Positions 1 through 8,586 of a stretch of DNA of 34,612 nucleotides are shown piece by piece. Position 1 is the first letter of the stretch. Each line of letters begins with the position of its first letter. This stretch comes from a virus: IMG/VR virus record IMGVR_UViG_3300009170_000014, positions 1-34,612 of that record; one strand, given 5' to 3'. Below the pieces are notes generated by a model. That model had not been told where the DNA came from. It did not search any database and saw nothing but the letters and a program-made list of their open reading frames with translations. Both the position numbers and the translations under genes were made by a program.

Positions 1-960
1 ACTGAAGAACAATACTCTCAATATATTGATAGTATATTTCCTGATAGTCAAGTAAAAGATATTTTAAAACATACTACATCAGCATCTGTAAATAAATTTA
101 AAAAAGGTACTGGTAGATTAGGAGAAGGTGTTTATTTAGCTGCTCCAGATTATAAAATGTATGATAAAGCTGGACCTAATGTATATAGAGCTGTTGTAAA
201 TATATTTAATGTTAAAAGATATGATACAGGACAGTTTAATATTGCAGCTACTAATCAATTTCCTACACAAGATGAATATAGTAAAGAGTCTCAAAGAAAA
301 TTACAAGAACAAGATAAGGCTCAAGGTGTAAATGCTTATATTTCTACAGCTAAAACTGGTACTGAATATAATATTTTTGAACCAGAACAAATACATATAT
401 TAGGTACTAAACAAGATATAGAAGGATTTAAAAAGTTTATAGGTAAAAGTTTAATTACTGCCCCTGTTCAGGTTGATGAAGATTTAAACTCTTATATTTC
501 TAATGAGCTGTTTAAAAAGTTTGGTGTCATGGTGCCAACTGTAGACAATGAAAACCTTATTGATGATGGTGCTGTAGCTGCTTTTAATAATACAGTAGCT
601 ATGAATAATGGTATATTACCAGCTCAGTACTATAATGGTGTGAATAATACACATAAGTGGATTCTCAATAAGAAGCAATTATATGATCTAGTAGATAAAG
701 ACACCTCTGAAGTATACTTAAGGGATGTAAACCTAACAACTGGAGTACATGAAGAAAAACTTACTTACTCTCCTATCAATGAAGAAGAAAGAGATGCTAC
801 CATTAATTCATTAAATGATGCTGTTAAAGATTACAGGATTGATGAAATTTTAGCTGAAAAAGGTTATGATGTAAATGATATTATTAGTAACTTAGAGGCT
901 GCAACAACTCAAGAAGAATTAGATAAAATTATTAACAAACTATTAAGAATGATATGCTAG
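1..960 (+). CDS. ADP-ribosyltransferase-like domain of a polyvalent phage protein (5' end outside window)
   Basis: The reading frame is open from the first base, so the start lies upstream of the window; the first in-window ATG (157) falls inside the conserved domain and is not the start. Counting from base 1, the frame shows H24 (LKHTTS), a glycine-rich stretch ending in GEGVYLA with Y45, a beta-rich segment (YRAVVNIFNV) and NIFEPEQIHILG at residues 124-135. This order matches the ART-PolyVal fold found in phage polyvalent proteins, where H, Y and a late E or Q bind NAD. Such domains are often co-injected and modify host proteins; that role is inferred here. About 180 further residues have no recognised domain. 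It ends in TAG and overlaps the next gene by 7 nt. Family moderately sure, target unknown. Confidence 0.68.
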   Translation, partial: TEEQYSQYIDSIFPDSQVKDILKHTTSASVNKFKKGTGRLGEGVYLAAPDYKMYDKAGPNVYRAVVNIFNVKRYDTGQFNIAATNQFPTQDEYSKESQRKLQEQDKAQGVNAYISTAKTGTEYNIFEPEQIHILGTKQDIEGFKKFIGKSLITAPVQVDEDLNSYISNELFKKFGVMVPTVDNENLIDDGAVAAFNNTVAMNNGILPAQYYNGVNNTHKWILNKKQLYDLVDKDTSEVYLRDVNLTTGVHEEKLTYSPINEEERDATINSLNDAVKDYRIDEILAEKGYDVNDIISNLEAATTQEELDKIINKLLRMIC

Positions 961-3900
961 CCTGTCCAATTGAATCAAGTGATGAGTGGAAAAAAACATT
1001 AGCAGCAGCTAATGGTAATAGAGAAGAAGCTCTTGCTGAATGGAGAAAAGTTGATGGTTTTGGTTCACAAAAAGAACTTAACTTAGAAGTTGATGCTGAA
1101 ACTTTTGAAGCAGAAAGACCTGGGCCAACAGAACCCTTAGAGCCTGAAGCAAAAAATGACCCTTTTTCTAAGTTGATAGATGATATTAAGGTATACCTTA
1201 CTACACAATACACTATCTTAACTAAAAAGAAAGTTGCTGATCAACCATCAAAACAAGCTAGATTAAAAAAAGTTATTGATGACTTTTCTGCTCTTGAAGG
1301 AGTTGAGTCTATAACAATGTTTATTGATGATGCTTATAAAAAATCTATATTATCTAAAGATAGATTTGCTGCTATTATTGCTAATGAAAAAAACTTAACA
1401 AGTAGAGAATTAATGCAAGAGTTATCTGCTGTTAATGAGTTTGCTAATGGTTATTCTATACTTAATGAGATTAGAAAAAAGGATATTTGGGAATTTTTTA
1501 GTACAAAAGTAGATCCTTCTATTCCAGAATCACAACTTACTCCTGCACAAAAACTTTCAAGAGCTATTGAAATAAGAGATGAAGTAAATGAAAAGTTTAT
1601 TGAAATTGGTAAACCTTTAATAGCTGAATTCCTACTAGACTATACAACAGAAGATATTACAGAAAAAATAATGCCTGAAGTAACTAAACTTCAAGGACAA
1701 ATTGATGATATTAAAAAAGATACTTCTAAAACTGATGATGAAAAACTTAAATCTATAGACAAGTTGCAAAAAAGAATGGATAAGTTTAAATCCTTTGTGC
1801 TTGATAAAGATTCAATGATACAGCTTTTAACTGAAGCTACAGCTGATGAAAGTGTTCTTTCTTATCTTATTGATCCTTTAATTAGTTCTAAAGATGCTGC
1901 TTTAGGTTTATTTGCTAAAGCTATTAAAAGTAAACTTACTGAAGCTACTGTAAAAAATATTGAACTTAAAAATGAATGGGCAGAATACTTTTTAAACTAT
2001 GCAAATTCTACTTCAATTAGTAGAAATGATAAAGCAGAGTTTAATGATGGTATATATGAGTTTGTAGAGCGTACTTATACTGATAAAGAAACAGGAGAAG
2101 TTGTTACTAAAAGAGTTCCTCATTTTGTACAAAAAGATGATATGACTGCTTATAATAAAGCAAAAAGAGCTTTTGTAAAAACACTTGGTTTAGCTCCTGT
2201 TTTAAGTCAAAATCCTACAACTTATGAACAAAAAAAACTTGATAAGTATAATGAAAAATTAGGCAAATGGCATTCTGAAAATAAAAAAGCTAGACCTATT
2301 GGAGAAATAGAAAAAATTATTGCTGATAAGAAAAAAGATTTAGAAAAAAACTTAATTAGTCAAAAAGAATATGATGAATGGGAAAGTTCTAGAATTTTTA
2401 AAACTAAAAATGGTACTATTCAATATAGATATGAGTTAACACAACCAGCAGATAAGTATCTTAATCCAAAATGGTCAGCTCTTTATGATATAAATGGTAA
2501 ACCTATTGGAGCAAAAGGAGAATTACATCAATTTTACTTAGAAACTTATTTTGAATCTCAAGATCTTCTTCCTGAATCACAAAAGTTAGGCTACAGGTTA
2601 CCTGATATTCCTAAAGAAAATTTTGAAAGAATTGATACTAATGGTCTTCTTGATACAGCTGTTGAAAATATTAAAGATGCTACACAAATTAGAGCTCAAG
2701 ATTCACAACAATATGGTGTAGCTAATGCATCAAATTTACCTGTTAAGTTTATACCTGTTCATTATACTCAAAAAAGCTTAGCTCCTGAAGATATCAGTCT
2801 TGACTTAGGTAGATCTGTATTACTATTTGCTGCAATGGCTAATAGATTTCATGCATTAAATGAAGTAAATGCTGAGATATCTTTATTTAAAACAGTTATT
2901 GGAGCAAGAAAAGTTAATGAAACTAACAGTAGTGGTGAATCTATGATGAATCAGCTTGCTAATAAACAAAATATTGTAAGATTTATACAAAAAAATGGAG
3001 AAAGTTATTCTCAAAAACATGTTGATGAATTTATCAATATGATTGTATATGGTGAGACACAAGCTGCTGAAGAATTATTTGGTATATCAATGAGTAAAGT
3101 TACAAATACAGCTAGTGCTGTATCTGCTATAACATCTCTTTCATTAGATGCATTAAAAGGTATGGCCAATAACTTACAAGGTAATATCCAAATGATTATT
3201 GAAGCTAACTCTGGAGAGTTTTTTGCTAAGTCTAATTTAGCTAATGGTAAAGGTTTTTATTGGAAATCTGTACCTTCTATGCTTTCTGATTTTGGTCAAC
3301 CAACTCCAACTAGTTTATTAGGACAACTTGCTGAATTTTATGATGCCATACAAGGAGAGTTTATGGACCAGTATGGTAATAAAGTAACAGGAACTGCAGC
3401 TTTAAAGTTAATGAGTTTAGATACTATATTCTTTAACCAATCTTTTGCTGAACATGAAATTCAAGTATCCGGTATGTGTGCTTTAATGGATGCTACTATG
3501 GTTACTGATAAAAATACAGGAGAAGTAATAAGTCTTTTACAAGCTCACATTCTTTATGGAGCTTATAAAGTTTCAGAAAATACTAATTTTACTGAGAAAA
3601 AAAGACAAAACTTTCAAAATACATTACATGCTTTAAATAAAAGAATGCATGGTGTCTATAATGAGTTTGATAAAGGTACATCTCAAAAATATTCTGTAAG
3701 TAGATTAGCTGTAATGTATAGAAAACATTTAGTACCAGGGTACAACAGAAGATTTAAAGATTTATCAATGGATCAAGAACTTGGTACATTTACTGAAGGT
3801 TATTATAGAACTTTTTGGGATTTATTTGCTAAAGACTTACTAACTTTTAAATGGAACATGATTGAAGGATGGTCTACATATACTCCTTTTCAAAAAGCTC

Positions 3901-4325
3901 AAATGAAAAGAGTTATAGCTGAACTTTCAATTATAGTAACAAGTACTGCTCTAATATCTATACTTAAATCATTACCAGATGATGATGATGATGAACTAAA
4001 AGATAATTATGCATACAATTTTATGTTGTATGAAATGGTAAGGATGAAGAGTGAAACAGCTTCATATATATGGCTTCCTGATGCCTATAGAGTTGTTAGA
4101 TCTCCTACAGCAATGACTGGTACATTAGATAGGGTTATTAAATTTACTAACCAATTTTTCTTTACTTGGGATCCAGATGAGTTATCATATAAAAGAGATC
4201 AAGGTGTATGGAATAAAGGTGATAATAAATCATGGGCTTACTTCTTAAAGATGATTGGTTACTCTGGATATAACATTAAACCAGGAGAGGCAGTTGAATC
4301 ATTTGAAGGAACATTAAAGAAATAA
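954..4325 (+). CDS. Giant polyvalent/virion-associated protein, C-terminal part (1123 aa)
   Basis: I do not recognise a catalytic domain. The protein opens with CPIESSDEWKKTLAAANG, a segment that looks like the short linker module seen between domains of phage polyvalent proteins rather than a native N-terminus. Residues 70-500 are lysine/glutamate-rich and probably helical. The last 450 residues are more ordered, with a hydrophobic stretch at about 987-1006, an acidic run DDDDDE at 1009-1014 and an aromatic tail. crAss-like phages carry giant proteins of this style at the end of their virion/transcription module, thought to be packaged and injected. There is no DxDxD RNA polymerase signature here. 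The ATG at 954 overlaps the upstream TAG (ATGCTAG), which suggests translational coupling or an ancestral single gene now split. Confidence 0.6.
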   Translation: MLACPIESSDEWKKTLAAANGNREEALAEWRKVDGFGSQKELNLEVDAETFEAERPGPTEPLEPEAKNDPFSKLIDDIKVYLTTQYTILTKKKVADQPSKQARLKKVIDDFSALEGVESITMFIDDAYKKSILSKDRFAAIIANEKNLTSRELMQELSAVNEFANGYSILNEIRKKDIWEFFSTKVDPSIPESQLTPAQKLSRAIEIRDEVNEKFIEIGKPLIAEFLLDYTTEDITEKIMPEVTKLQGQIDDIKKDTSKTDDEKLKSIDKLQKRMDKFKSFVLDKDSMIQLLTEATADESVLSYLIDPLISSKDAALGLFAKAIKSKLTEATVKNIELKNEWAEYFLNYANSTSISRNDKAEFNDGIYEFVERTYTDKETGEVVTKRVPHFVQKDDMTAYNKAKRAFVKTLGLAPVLSQNPTTYEQKKLDKYNEKLGKWHSENKKARPIGEIEKIIADKKKDLEKNLISQKEYDEWESSRIFKTKNGTIQYRYELTQPADKYLNPKWSALYDINGKPIGAKGELHQFYLETYFESQDLLPESQKLGYRLPDIPKENFERIDTNGLLDTAVENIKDATQIRAQDSQQYGVANASNLPVKFIPVHYTQKSLAPEDISLDLGRSVLLFAAMANRFHALNEVNAEISLFKTVIGARKVNETNSSGESMMNQLANKQNIVRFIQKNGESYSQKHVDEFINMIVYGETQAAEELFGISMSKVTNTASAVSAITSLSLDALKGMANNLQGNIQMIIEANSGEFFAKSNLANGKGFYWKSVPSMLSDFGQPTPTSLLGQLAEFYDAIQGEFMDQYGNKVTGTAALKLMSLDTIFFNQSFAEHEIQVSGMCALMDATMVTDKNTGEVISLLQAHILYGAYKVSENTNFTEKKRQNFQNTLHALNKRMHGVYNEFDKGTSQKYSVSRLAVMYRKHLVPGYNRRFKDLSMDQELGTFTEGYYRTFWDLFAKDLLTFKWNMIEGWSTYTPFQKAQMKRVIAELSIIVTSTALISILKSLPDDDDDELKDNYAYNFMLYEMVRMKSETASYIWLPDAYRVVRSPTAMTGTLDRVIKFTNQFFFTWDPDELSYKRDQGVWNKGDNKSWAYFLKMIGYSGYNIKPGEAVESFEGTLKK

Positions 4326-4326
4326 T

Positions 4327-5019
4327 ATGAAGGTAATAATTCTTGTACAGTCAATAGATAAGCCAGATTATATAAAACTAAGAGAGGCTCAACAAAGTAC
4401 CTGGGATAGTATTAATCATCCTAATGTTGAGACTATTTACTACAAACCTGATGGTCAACATGAAAATCTTGTTGGTAATATCTTAAATACTCCTGAAAAC
4501 TGGAGTTGGGTGGATATGTACAAATCTTTTGCAAAATCATTAAGACTATTATTAAAACAAGATTGGGATTATGTATTTAAAACTGATAACTCTACTTACA
4601 TAAATAAAGAAGTTTTATATAATTTACTAGCCACTAAACCTAGAACTGAATATTTTGGAGGAATGCTTTATCCTTATTCTTTAGATAATAAATTTGTATG
4701 GGGAGATGGCTATGCTATTTCAAGAGATCTTGCAAAGTATATTGTTACTGAATTTAATAAAGCTCCTTTTAAACTTAATGGAGTAGATGATGAAGTAATA
4801 ACTAAAATACTTGAAAATAAAGCAGTTCTTGATAATACTTTAAAAGTATATGAAATTAGAAGTACTGATAAAATAGAACTTGGACATCATCTCTATAGAG
4901 TAAGAATGTCTGACACTGGACTATCTCCAGCTGTACAACAACCTGATAATTTATCATCTATAATAGATGAAGATATAAAACAAATGTATAACATTCATAA
5001 TTTAATAACAAATGGCTAA
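4327..5019 (+). CDS. Glycosyltransferase, GT31/fringe-like (putative galactosyltransferase)
   Basis: The 230-aa protein has the layout of beta-1,3-galactosyltransferase-like enzymes: an N-terminal strand MKVIILVQS, an arginine/tryptophan segment REAQQSTWDS at 19-28, a DWDYVFKTDNSTYIN segment at 79-93 in the place of the metal-binding DxD region, GDGYAISRDLA at 127-136, and VDDEVITKIL at 153-162 in the place of the catalytic E/DDV motif. The usual DDD is TDN here, so metal binding may differ. It would transfer a sugar from a nucleotide-sugar donor; the acceptor (virion protein, host glycan or DNA) cannot be told. It starts one base after the giant protein's stop and overlaps the following microprotein by 8 nt, so it belongs to the same transcript. 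Confidence 0.55.
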   Translation: MKVIILVQSIDKPDYIKLREAQQSTWDSINHPNVETIYYKPDGQHENLVGNILNTPENWSWVDMYKSFAKSLRLLLKQDWDYVFKTDNSTYINKEVLYNLLATKPRTEYFGGMLYPYSLDNKFVWGDGYAISRDLAKYIVTEFNKAPFKLNGVDDEVITKILENKAVLDNTLKVYEIRSTDKIELGHHLYRVRMSDTGLSPAVQQPDNLSSIIDEDIKQMYNIHNLITNG

Positions 5020-5146
5020 GGTACAAGTATCAATAACAATGGCAGCTAAGCCAAAGATTACAAGAAAAGGAGTAGTAGCAAAAAGCAAAACTTCTAAGAA
5101 CAAAAATAGCAAAAATTATAAGAAAAGGAATGTAGGGCAAGGATAA
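5012..5146 (+). CDS. Lysine-rich 44-aa microprotein
   Basis: The ATG at 5012 lies inside the last codons of the glycosyltransferase (ATGGCTAA) and the frame runs to TAA at 5144-5146. The product is very basic: residues 18-40 are dominated by K, R, S and N (for example SKNKNSKNYKKRN) and it ends in VGQG. Such a composition suits binding to nucleic acid or packing in a capsid, but no family is recognised. The tight coupled start and the strong terminator directly after the stop support it being a real last gene of the plus-strand operon. Confidence 0.55.
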   Translation: MAKVQVSITMAAKPKITRKGVVAKSKTSKNKNSKNYKKRNVGQG

Positions 5147-5153
5147 AAAAAAT

Positions 5154-5175
5154 AGGCTACCCCGAAGGATAGCCT
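5154..5175. terminator. Bidirectional intrinsic terminator between convergent operons
   Basis: AGGCTA at 5154-5159 pairs with TAGCCT at 5170-5175, with a further CC/GG pair inside and a short CGAA loop. An A-run lies on the left (5146-5152) and a T-rich stretch on the right (5177-5187), so the hairpin can end transcription from both strands. It sits in the 34-nt gap between the stop of the microprotein and the stop of the MazG-like gene. Confidence 0.85.
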
Positions 5176-5180
5176 GTATT

Positions 5181-5564
5181 TTATTTGTTTAGTATTCTCT
5201 CAAGATTTGGTGGATAGTATCCATTACTTTTCTTGATTTTTCCATCTTCTCTGAACAATGGTTCACCATTCTTATCAAGTTTGGACATGTTAGATTCATG
5301 TATTTCATTAAATACTTCTTCAATTATATGTTGCATACCATGTTTTAATATAGTACCACAAAGGATATATAATTGATCTCCTAAAGCATCTGCTACTTCT
5401 ACTAAGTCATCTTGCAAACAAGCTTCTAAATATTCTGTATTTTCTTCAGCCATAAGTCTGTGTCTTAATAAGAAATCATCTTCTTTTACTAGTTGAGGTT
5501 CAGTACCATCTATTTGTTTAAATACTCTGTGGAATTTAGCCACCTTGTTTAACTGTTCTTGCAT
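5181..5564 (-). CDS. MazG-like nucleotide pyrophosphohydrolase
   Basis: The 127-aa protein carries the all-alpha NTP pyrophosphohydrolase signature: MAEENTEYLEA with E40, E41 and E44, then VEVADALGDQLYILCG with E56, D59 and D63, which matches the ExxE...ExxD metal site of the MazG/PRA-PH superfamily. These enzymes hydrolyse (d)NTPs to NMPs and pyrophosphate. The tail (SKLDKNGEPLFREDGK, then YYPPNL) is typical of phage and bacterial single-domain members. It is the last gene of the long minus-strand operon, next to a dNMP kinase, so a role in adjusting the nucleotide pool or alarmone level during infection is a fair inference. Confidence 0.85.
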   Translation of the reverse strand: MQEQLNKVAKFHRVFKQIDGTEPQLVKEDDFLLRHRLMAEENTEYLEACLQDDLVEVADALGDQLYILCGTILKHGMQHIIEEVFNEIHESNMSKLDKNGEPLFREDGKIKKSNGYYPPNLERILNK

Positions 5565-5565
5565 A

Positions 5566-6186
5566 TTAGATTATTTGATTTTGGGTTAATATTTCTCTTA
5601 CTTTAGTTATCAAATCTGACATACTACCAGTGTTGTTTATCACATGATCAAATTGATGATTGTCAAGAGCATTTTCTGAAGAATGTGCATTAACATCAAT
5701 AGCTTTTGTTTGGTCATCTCTATTGACTCTAATAGTAATACCATTTCTAGATTTTACAGCATCAAACTCATTAGGAAATCTCATGTCTGTGATAATCCAG
5801 TTAGGATACTCTAATTCTAAAGGATAAGTTTTACCATCATCAATAAACTTATGATTTTCAGATATTTTACCTTTATAATCAGCATATAAAGCATTGACCC
5901 ATACATTTTCATGTAAACCATTTCTCATAGCTTCTGTACCAAGTTTTTGAAGTAACTCTCTATAAGTCATTCCCCAATCAGAACCTATTTGTAATTTCTT
6001 AAACTCTTGATTTTCAAGTTGTTCTAAAGTACATCCAGTTAATATACAAGCAATCTCTTTGAGTTTGCCTGCATATTTTTTTATTTCCCAATTGACTGTT
6101 GGATCATTAGATACTGCTAACATTTGTATAATATTACCTACAGTGTCTTTTCCTGAGCCAATGCGGCCTGAAATAGCCAAAATCAT
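5566..6186 (-). CDS. Deoxynucleoside monophosphate kinase
   Basis: The N-terminus MILAISGRIGSGKDTVGNII holds the P-loop GSGKDT (10-15). WIITDMRFPNEFDAV near residues 131-145 is the conserved DxRfpnE segment of T4 gp1-type dNMP kinases, and the tail ends with a DHVINN motif. The length of 206 aa is normal. The enzyme phosphorylates dNMPs to dNDPs and so feeds phage DNA synthesis. It lies one base upstream of the MazG-like gene and shares TAATG with the 73-aa gene upstream, so the three are translationally coupled. Confidence 0.85.
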   Translation of the reverse strand: MILAISGRIGSGKDTVGNIIQMLAVSNDPTVNWEIKKYAGKLKEIACILTGCTLEQLENQEFKKLQIGSDWGMTYRELLQKLGTEAMRNGLHENVWVNALYADYKGKISENHKFIDDGKTYPLELEYPNWIITDMRFPNEFDAVKSRNGITIRVNRDDQTKAIDVNAHSSENALDNHQFDHVINNTGSMSDLITKVREILTQNQII

Positions 6187-6407
6187 TAGTTTACAGTTTT
6201 AGCTTTGATTAAACCTTCATTAATTAAATCTGTAGCTGTTCTTCCAAACCAGCCTTGTAATTTCCATGCTAAGCCTGTATCAACTAAGTGTTGCCAAGCT
6301 TTTAACATGTCTTCTTGAGAGTCACACTCAAGAAAGCCTTCAGCAATTCCTACTGCTGTAAAATCATCAAATGTTTGTTCACTTGTTTGTGCATTAAGTG
6401 TTTTCAT
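6186..6407 (-). CDS. Small conserved phage protein (WKLQGWFGRTA family)
   Basis: The 73-aa protein contains IAEGFLECDSQEDMLKAWQH, then LVDTGLAWKLQGWFGRTATD and LINEGL. This pattern is familiar from short proteins of many unrelated tailed phages; no function is established to my knowledge. It overlaps the dNMP kinase start by one base (TAATG). Its own ATG is preceded by an A/T-only leader (6408-6427) with long A runs on the coding strand. Confidence 0.7.
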   Translation of the reverse strand: MKTLNAQTSEQTFDDFTAVGIAEGFLECDSQEDMLKAWQHLVDTGLAWKLQGWFGRTATDLINEGLIKAKTVN

Positions 6408-6416
6408 ATATTTTTT

Positions 6417-6590
6417 TTATTTTTTTTGTTTTTCTTGAGCTTCTTCCTCTTCTATTATCTTGATTAAATCTTCAAGATCAAGTTGGGCTCCTACTTTGAA
6501 TTGTACTTCTGTAGGTTTTATACCTGTAACCTTATTATGCTCATTCTCTTGTGCACTAAATAAGTTTTCTGTGGTTTTATTTTCTATCAT
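6417..6590 (-). CDS. Acidic 57-aa hypothetical protein downstream of DNA polymerase
   Basis: The frame starts at ATG 6590-6588, which overlaps the polymerase stop as TAATG, and ends at TAA 6419-6417. The C-terminal half is a charged helix (LEDLIKIIEEEEAQEKQKK), likely coiled coil; the N-terminal half is polar. No family is recognised. The coupled start and the fact that it fills the gap between two genes exactly support it as real. Confidence 0.6.
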   Translation of the reverse strand: MIENKTTENLFSAQENEHNKVTGIKPTEVQFKVGAQLDLEDLIKIIEEEEAQEKQKK

Positions 6591-8494
6591 TAGAATAAAG
6601 TTAATTGTGTTATTTTGGGTAATATATTATCAATTTCTCTATATATTTTATCTATATAATAAGAGTCATCAATGTTATAATCTTCCCAAGGTTTTTCTTC
6701 ATAAGTATTAAAGAGTTCTTGCATCCACTTCCCAGCTTCAACTTGTATCTCTCTTTTATCATGTTTGTTTACTTTATAGATCTTACAGCCTCCTGTAGAG
6801 ATATAATATCTTAAAGTTTTTTGTAAAGGTTTTTTATGTATGCCTTCTTTGTCTACACAAATTTGTTGGAACTCCCAATCTCCTTTAATTTTTACACCAG
6901 AGCAATAGTCAAATATGTTTCTATTGTCTTGTAAAAATTGTTCAGGTAATTTGTTTTCAATAAAGAATGCATAGATTGCTTTAGGTATAATTAAGTTACT
7001 CTTGTTTTTATGAAGAGCAAGATTGTTAAACTCAAATCTACCTTTACATTTAGATTTGCCAGCCATGTTAACTGCAATGTAATTATTTACATCACCTATT
7101 ACCATTTTGCTGTATTGATCATGCTCAAGTTGTAATTGAGTGATATCTTCCCATTTTTTGCAAATATCCAAGTATGTATCTTTATAACTTGCAGGGATTA
7201 TCATCTCAAGACCATCTGTATTTTGCATTAATGGTTGACAGTCTGGTATAGCTTCAGCTAACATTTCATATAGCATCATTAGAGACAGTTGACCATTGAT
7301 TGTAATTCTCATTGTGAATTCAGGATCATATAGAAAACTATTTGCATCATTACTTAAGCCATAAGTTGAATTAAGAATAATCTTGTATACATAATTTTTA
7401 GGATCACTTTTAGGAAGCTTTTTTCTTTCTTCAAAGAACCATTCATATTTGTTACAAAATATATCTCTATCTAGATGTGCCGGTGACCACTTATTCCTAA
7501 TGGCCAGATTTGGATAAAAACTAGTTACATCTGATGACATAATAATCATATCATCTTTTGCTTCATAAACTCCACTTCTTATACAACCATGAACTCCACC
7601 TAAGCCAAAGTCTGTCTTTACACCTTTATATTTAAAGCTGTATTTAAAGCCTCCTTTGGTGTCTCTTGCATTTATTATTAAATCATTGAAGTTATATAGT
7701 AAATCTTTAAAAGTGTCTGTAGTGAAGCTTGTGTAAGGCAGGATGATATCCTTTATCTTTATGTTATCTCTACTAGTTCTTAAATTTCTAAGATTATACT
7801 TACTTACATTCATTTCTTCACTTAAGAATGTTAAGAATAACTCTTTGGATATCCTTGGTTCTGATGCACTAAATAAAGGAAGATTGTACTCTTGAGTTAA
7901 AGTTTTTCTAAGATTAATCTGTTCCTTGCTCAGGTTCATAATCTGCTTAGTAGACTTAACATCATTTATACAATAACTTATAATTGTATCAAGTTGTTCT
8001 TGAGTTGTAATACTAGTACTGTGATGAATAGGCATATCTAATAGATTGTGCCAGTCCATAGAGTATTGTATCCATTTTAAGCTGGATCTTTTTGCTGGAT
8101 TATCCCAATGGTTAAGCTTGAATACATCAATCTGCCTAATAGATAAGTCTTTCTCACTAAATTCTGAAAACTCTTTCATATTTTGTCTTTCAATGATATC
8201 TTGTGCTTTCCCATGGACCATACCAGCTATAGTTGGCCCATCTAGTTTTACTAATGACTTTTTATTTCTTAATATATATTCTGAAATTTGAGAGTCAAAA
8301 GCTAAGCCATTAAAGGATATGTGCCATTCTCCCTTTACACTGTTGCTTACAAGAAAGTCAATAAGTTCTTTTATTTCATTTTTTAGATGACCTATAACAA
8401 AGATCTTTTGTTCTGTTCCTGTATAGTGTTCTGCTACTAAGGTAGTACAATCAACTAGTGTTTCATAGTCAATTACCCAATGGTTTTTTGCCAT
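6590..8494 (-). CDS. Family B DNA polymerase with 3'-5' exonuclease
   Basis: The 634-aa replicative polymerase shows all expected motifs. Exonuclease: VIDYET (D9, E11), FNGLAFD (N62, D67) and YCIND (Y174, D178). Polymerase: motif A DVTSFYPNL (D322, Y327), motif B KIILNSTYG (K371, N375, Y378, G379) and motif C QNTDGL (D427). In motif C the usual first Asp of DTD is Asn, a variant I associate with compact phage PolBs; the essential second Asp is kept. There is no sign of a terminal-protein-priming domain, which fits the separate primase and helicase. A terminator lies 48 nt upstream, so the gene needs read-through or its own promoter in 8495-8541. Crassvirales use either PolA or PolB; this one has PolB. 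Confidence 0.93.
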   Translation of the reverse strand: MAKNHWVIDYETLVDCTTLVAEHYTGTEQKIFVIGHLKNEIKELIDFLVSNSVKGEWHISFNGLAFDSQISEYILRNKKSLVKLDGPTIAGMVHGKAQDIIERQNMKEFSEFSEKDLSIRQIDVFKLNHWDNPAKRSSLKWIQYSMDWHNLLDMPIHHSTSITTQEQLDTIISYCINDVKSTKQIMNLSKEQINLRKTLTQEYNLPLFSASEPRISKELFLTFLSEEMNVSKYNLRNLRTSRDNIKIKDIILPYTSFTTDTFKDLLYNFNDLIINARDTKGGFKYSFKYKGVKTDFGLGGVHGCIRSGVYEAKDDMIIMSSDVTSFYPNLAIRNKWSPAHLDRDIFCNKYEWFFEERKKLPKSDPKNYVYKIILNSTYGLSNDANSFLYDPEFTMRITINGQLSLMMLYEMLAEAIPDCQPLMQNTDGLEMIIPASYKDTYLDICKKWEDITQLQLEHDQYSKMVIGDVNNYIAVNMAGKSKCKGRFEFNNLALHKNKSNLIIPKAIYAFFIENKLPEQFLQDNRNIFDYCSGVKIKGDWEFQQICVDKEGIHKKPLQKTLRYYISTGGCKIYKVNKHDKREIQVEAGKWMQELFNTYEEKPWEDYNIDDSYYIDKIYREIDNILPKITQLTLF

Positions 8495-8541
8495 ATTATT
8501 TATATTCAGTTTAGCTGTCTCCCCTTATAGTGTAAAAAAAA

Positions 8542-8563
8542 GGGAGCAGATTTCTCTACTCCC
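8542..8563 (-). terminator. Intrinsic terminator after the 141-aa gene
   Basis: On the minus strand, GGGAGTAGA and TCTGCTCCC form a 9-bp stem with one G-U pair around a GAAA tetraloop, followed by eight T residues (8541 down to 8534). It lies 24 nt after the stop of the 141-aa gene and 48 nt before the polymerase ATG. Confidence 0.92.
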
Positions 8564-8586
8564 TATAGGTTAACCTAATATTACTA

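Noticed and set aside
157-159. ATG at 157 as the start of the first gene
   Set aside because: The frame is open upstream to base 1, and conserved ART residues lie before this ATG.
950-1010. Reading through TAG at 958-960 as a sense codon (stop reassignment known in some crAss-like phages)
   Set aside because: The frame after TAG soon meets another stop and gives an unrelated sequence. TAG also ends the MoxR gene (12316-12318) and the zinc-binding gene (27946-27948), so it is a normal stop here.
954-4325. RNA polymerase subunit identity for the 1123-aa protein
   Set aside because: No DFDGD/DxDxD signature or other polymerase motif is present; giant size and position alone are not enough.
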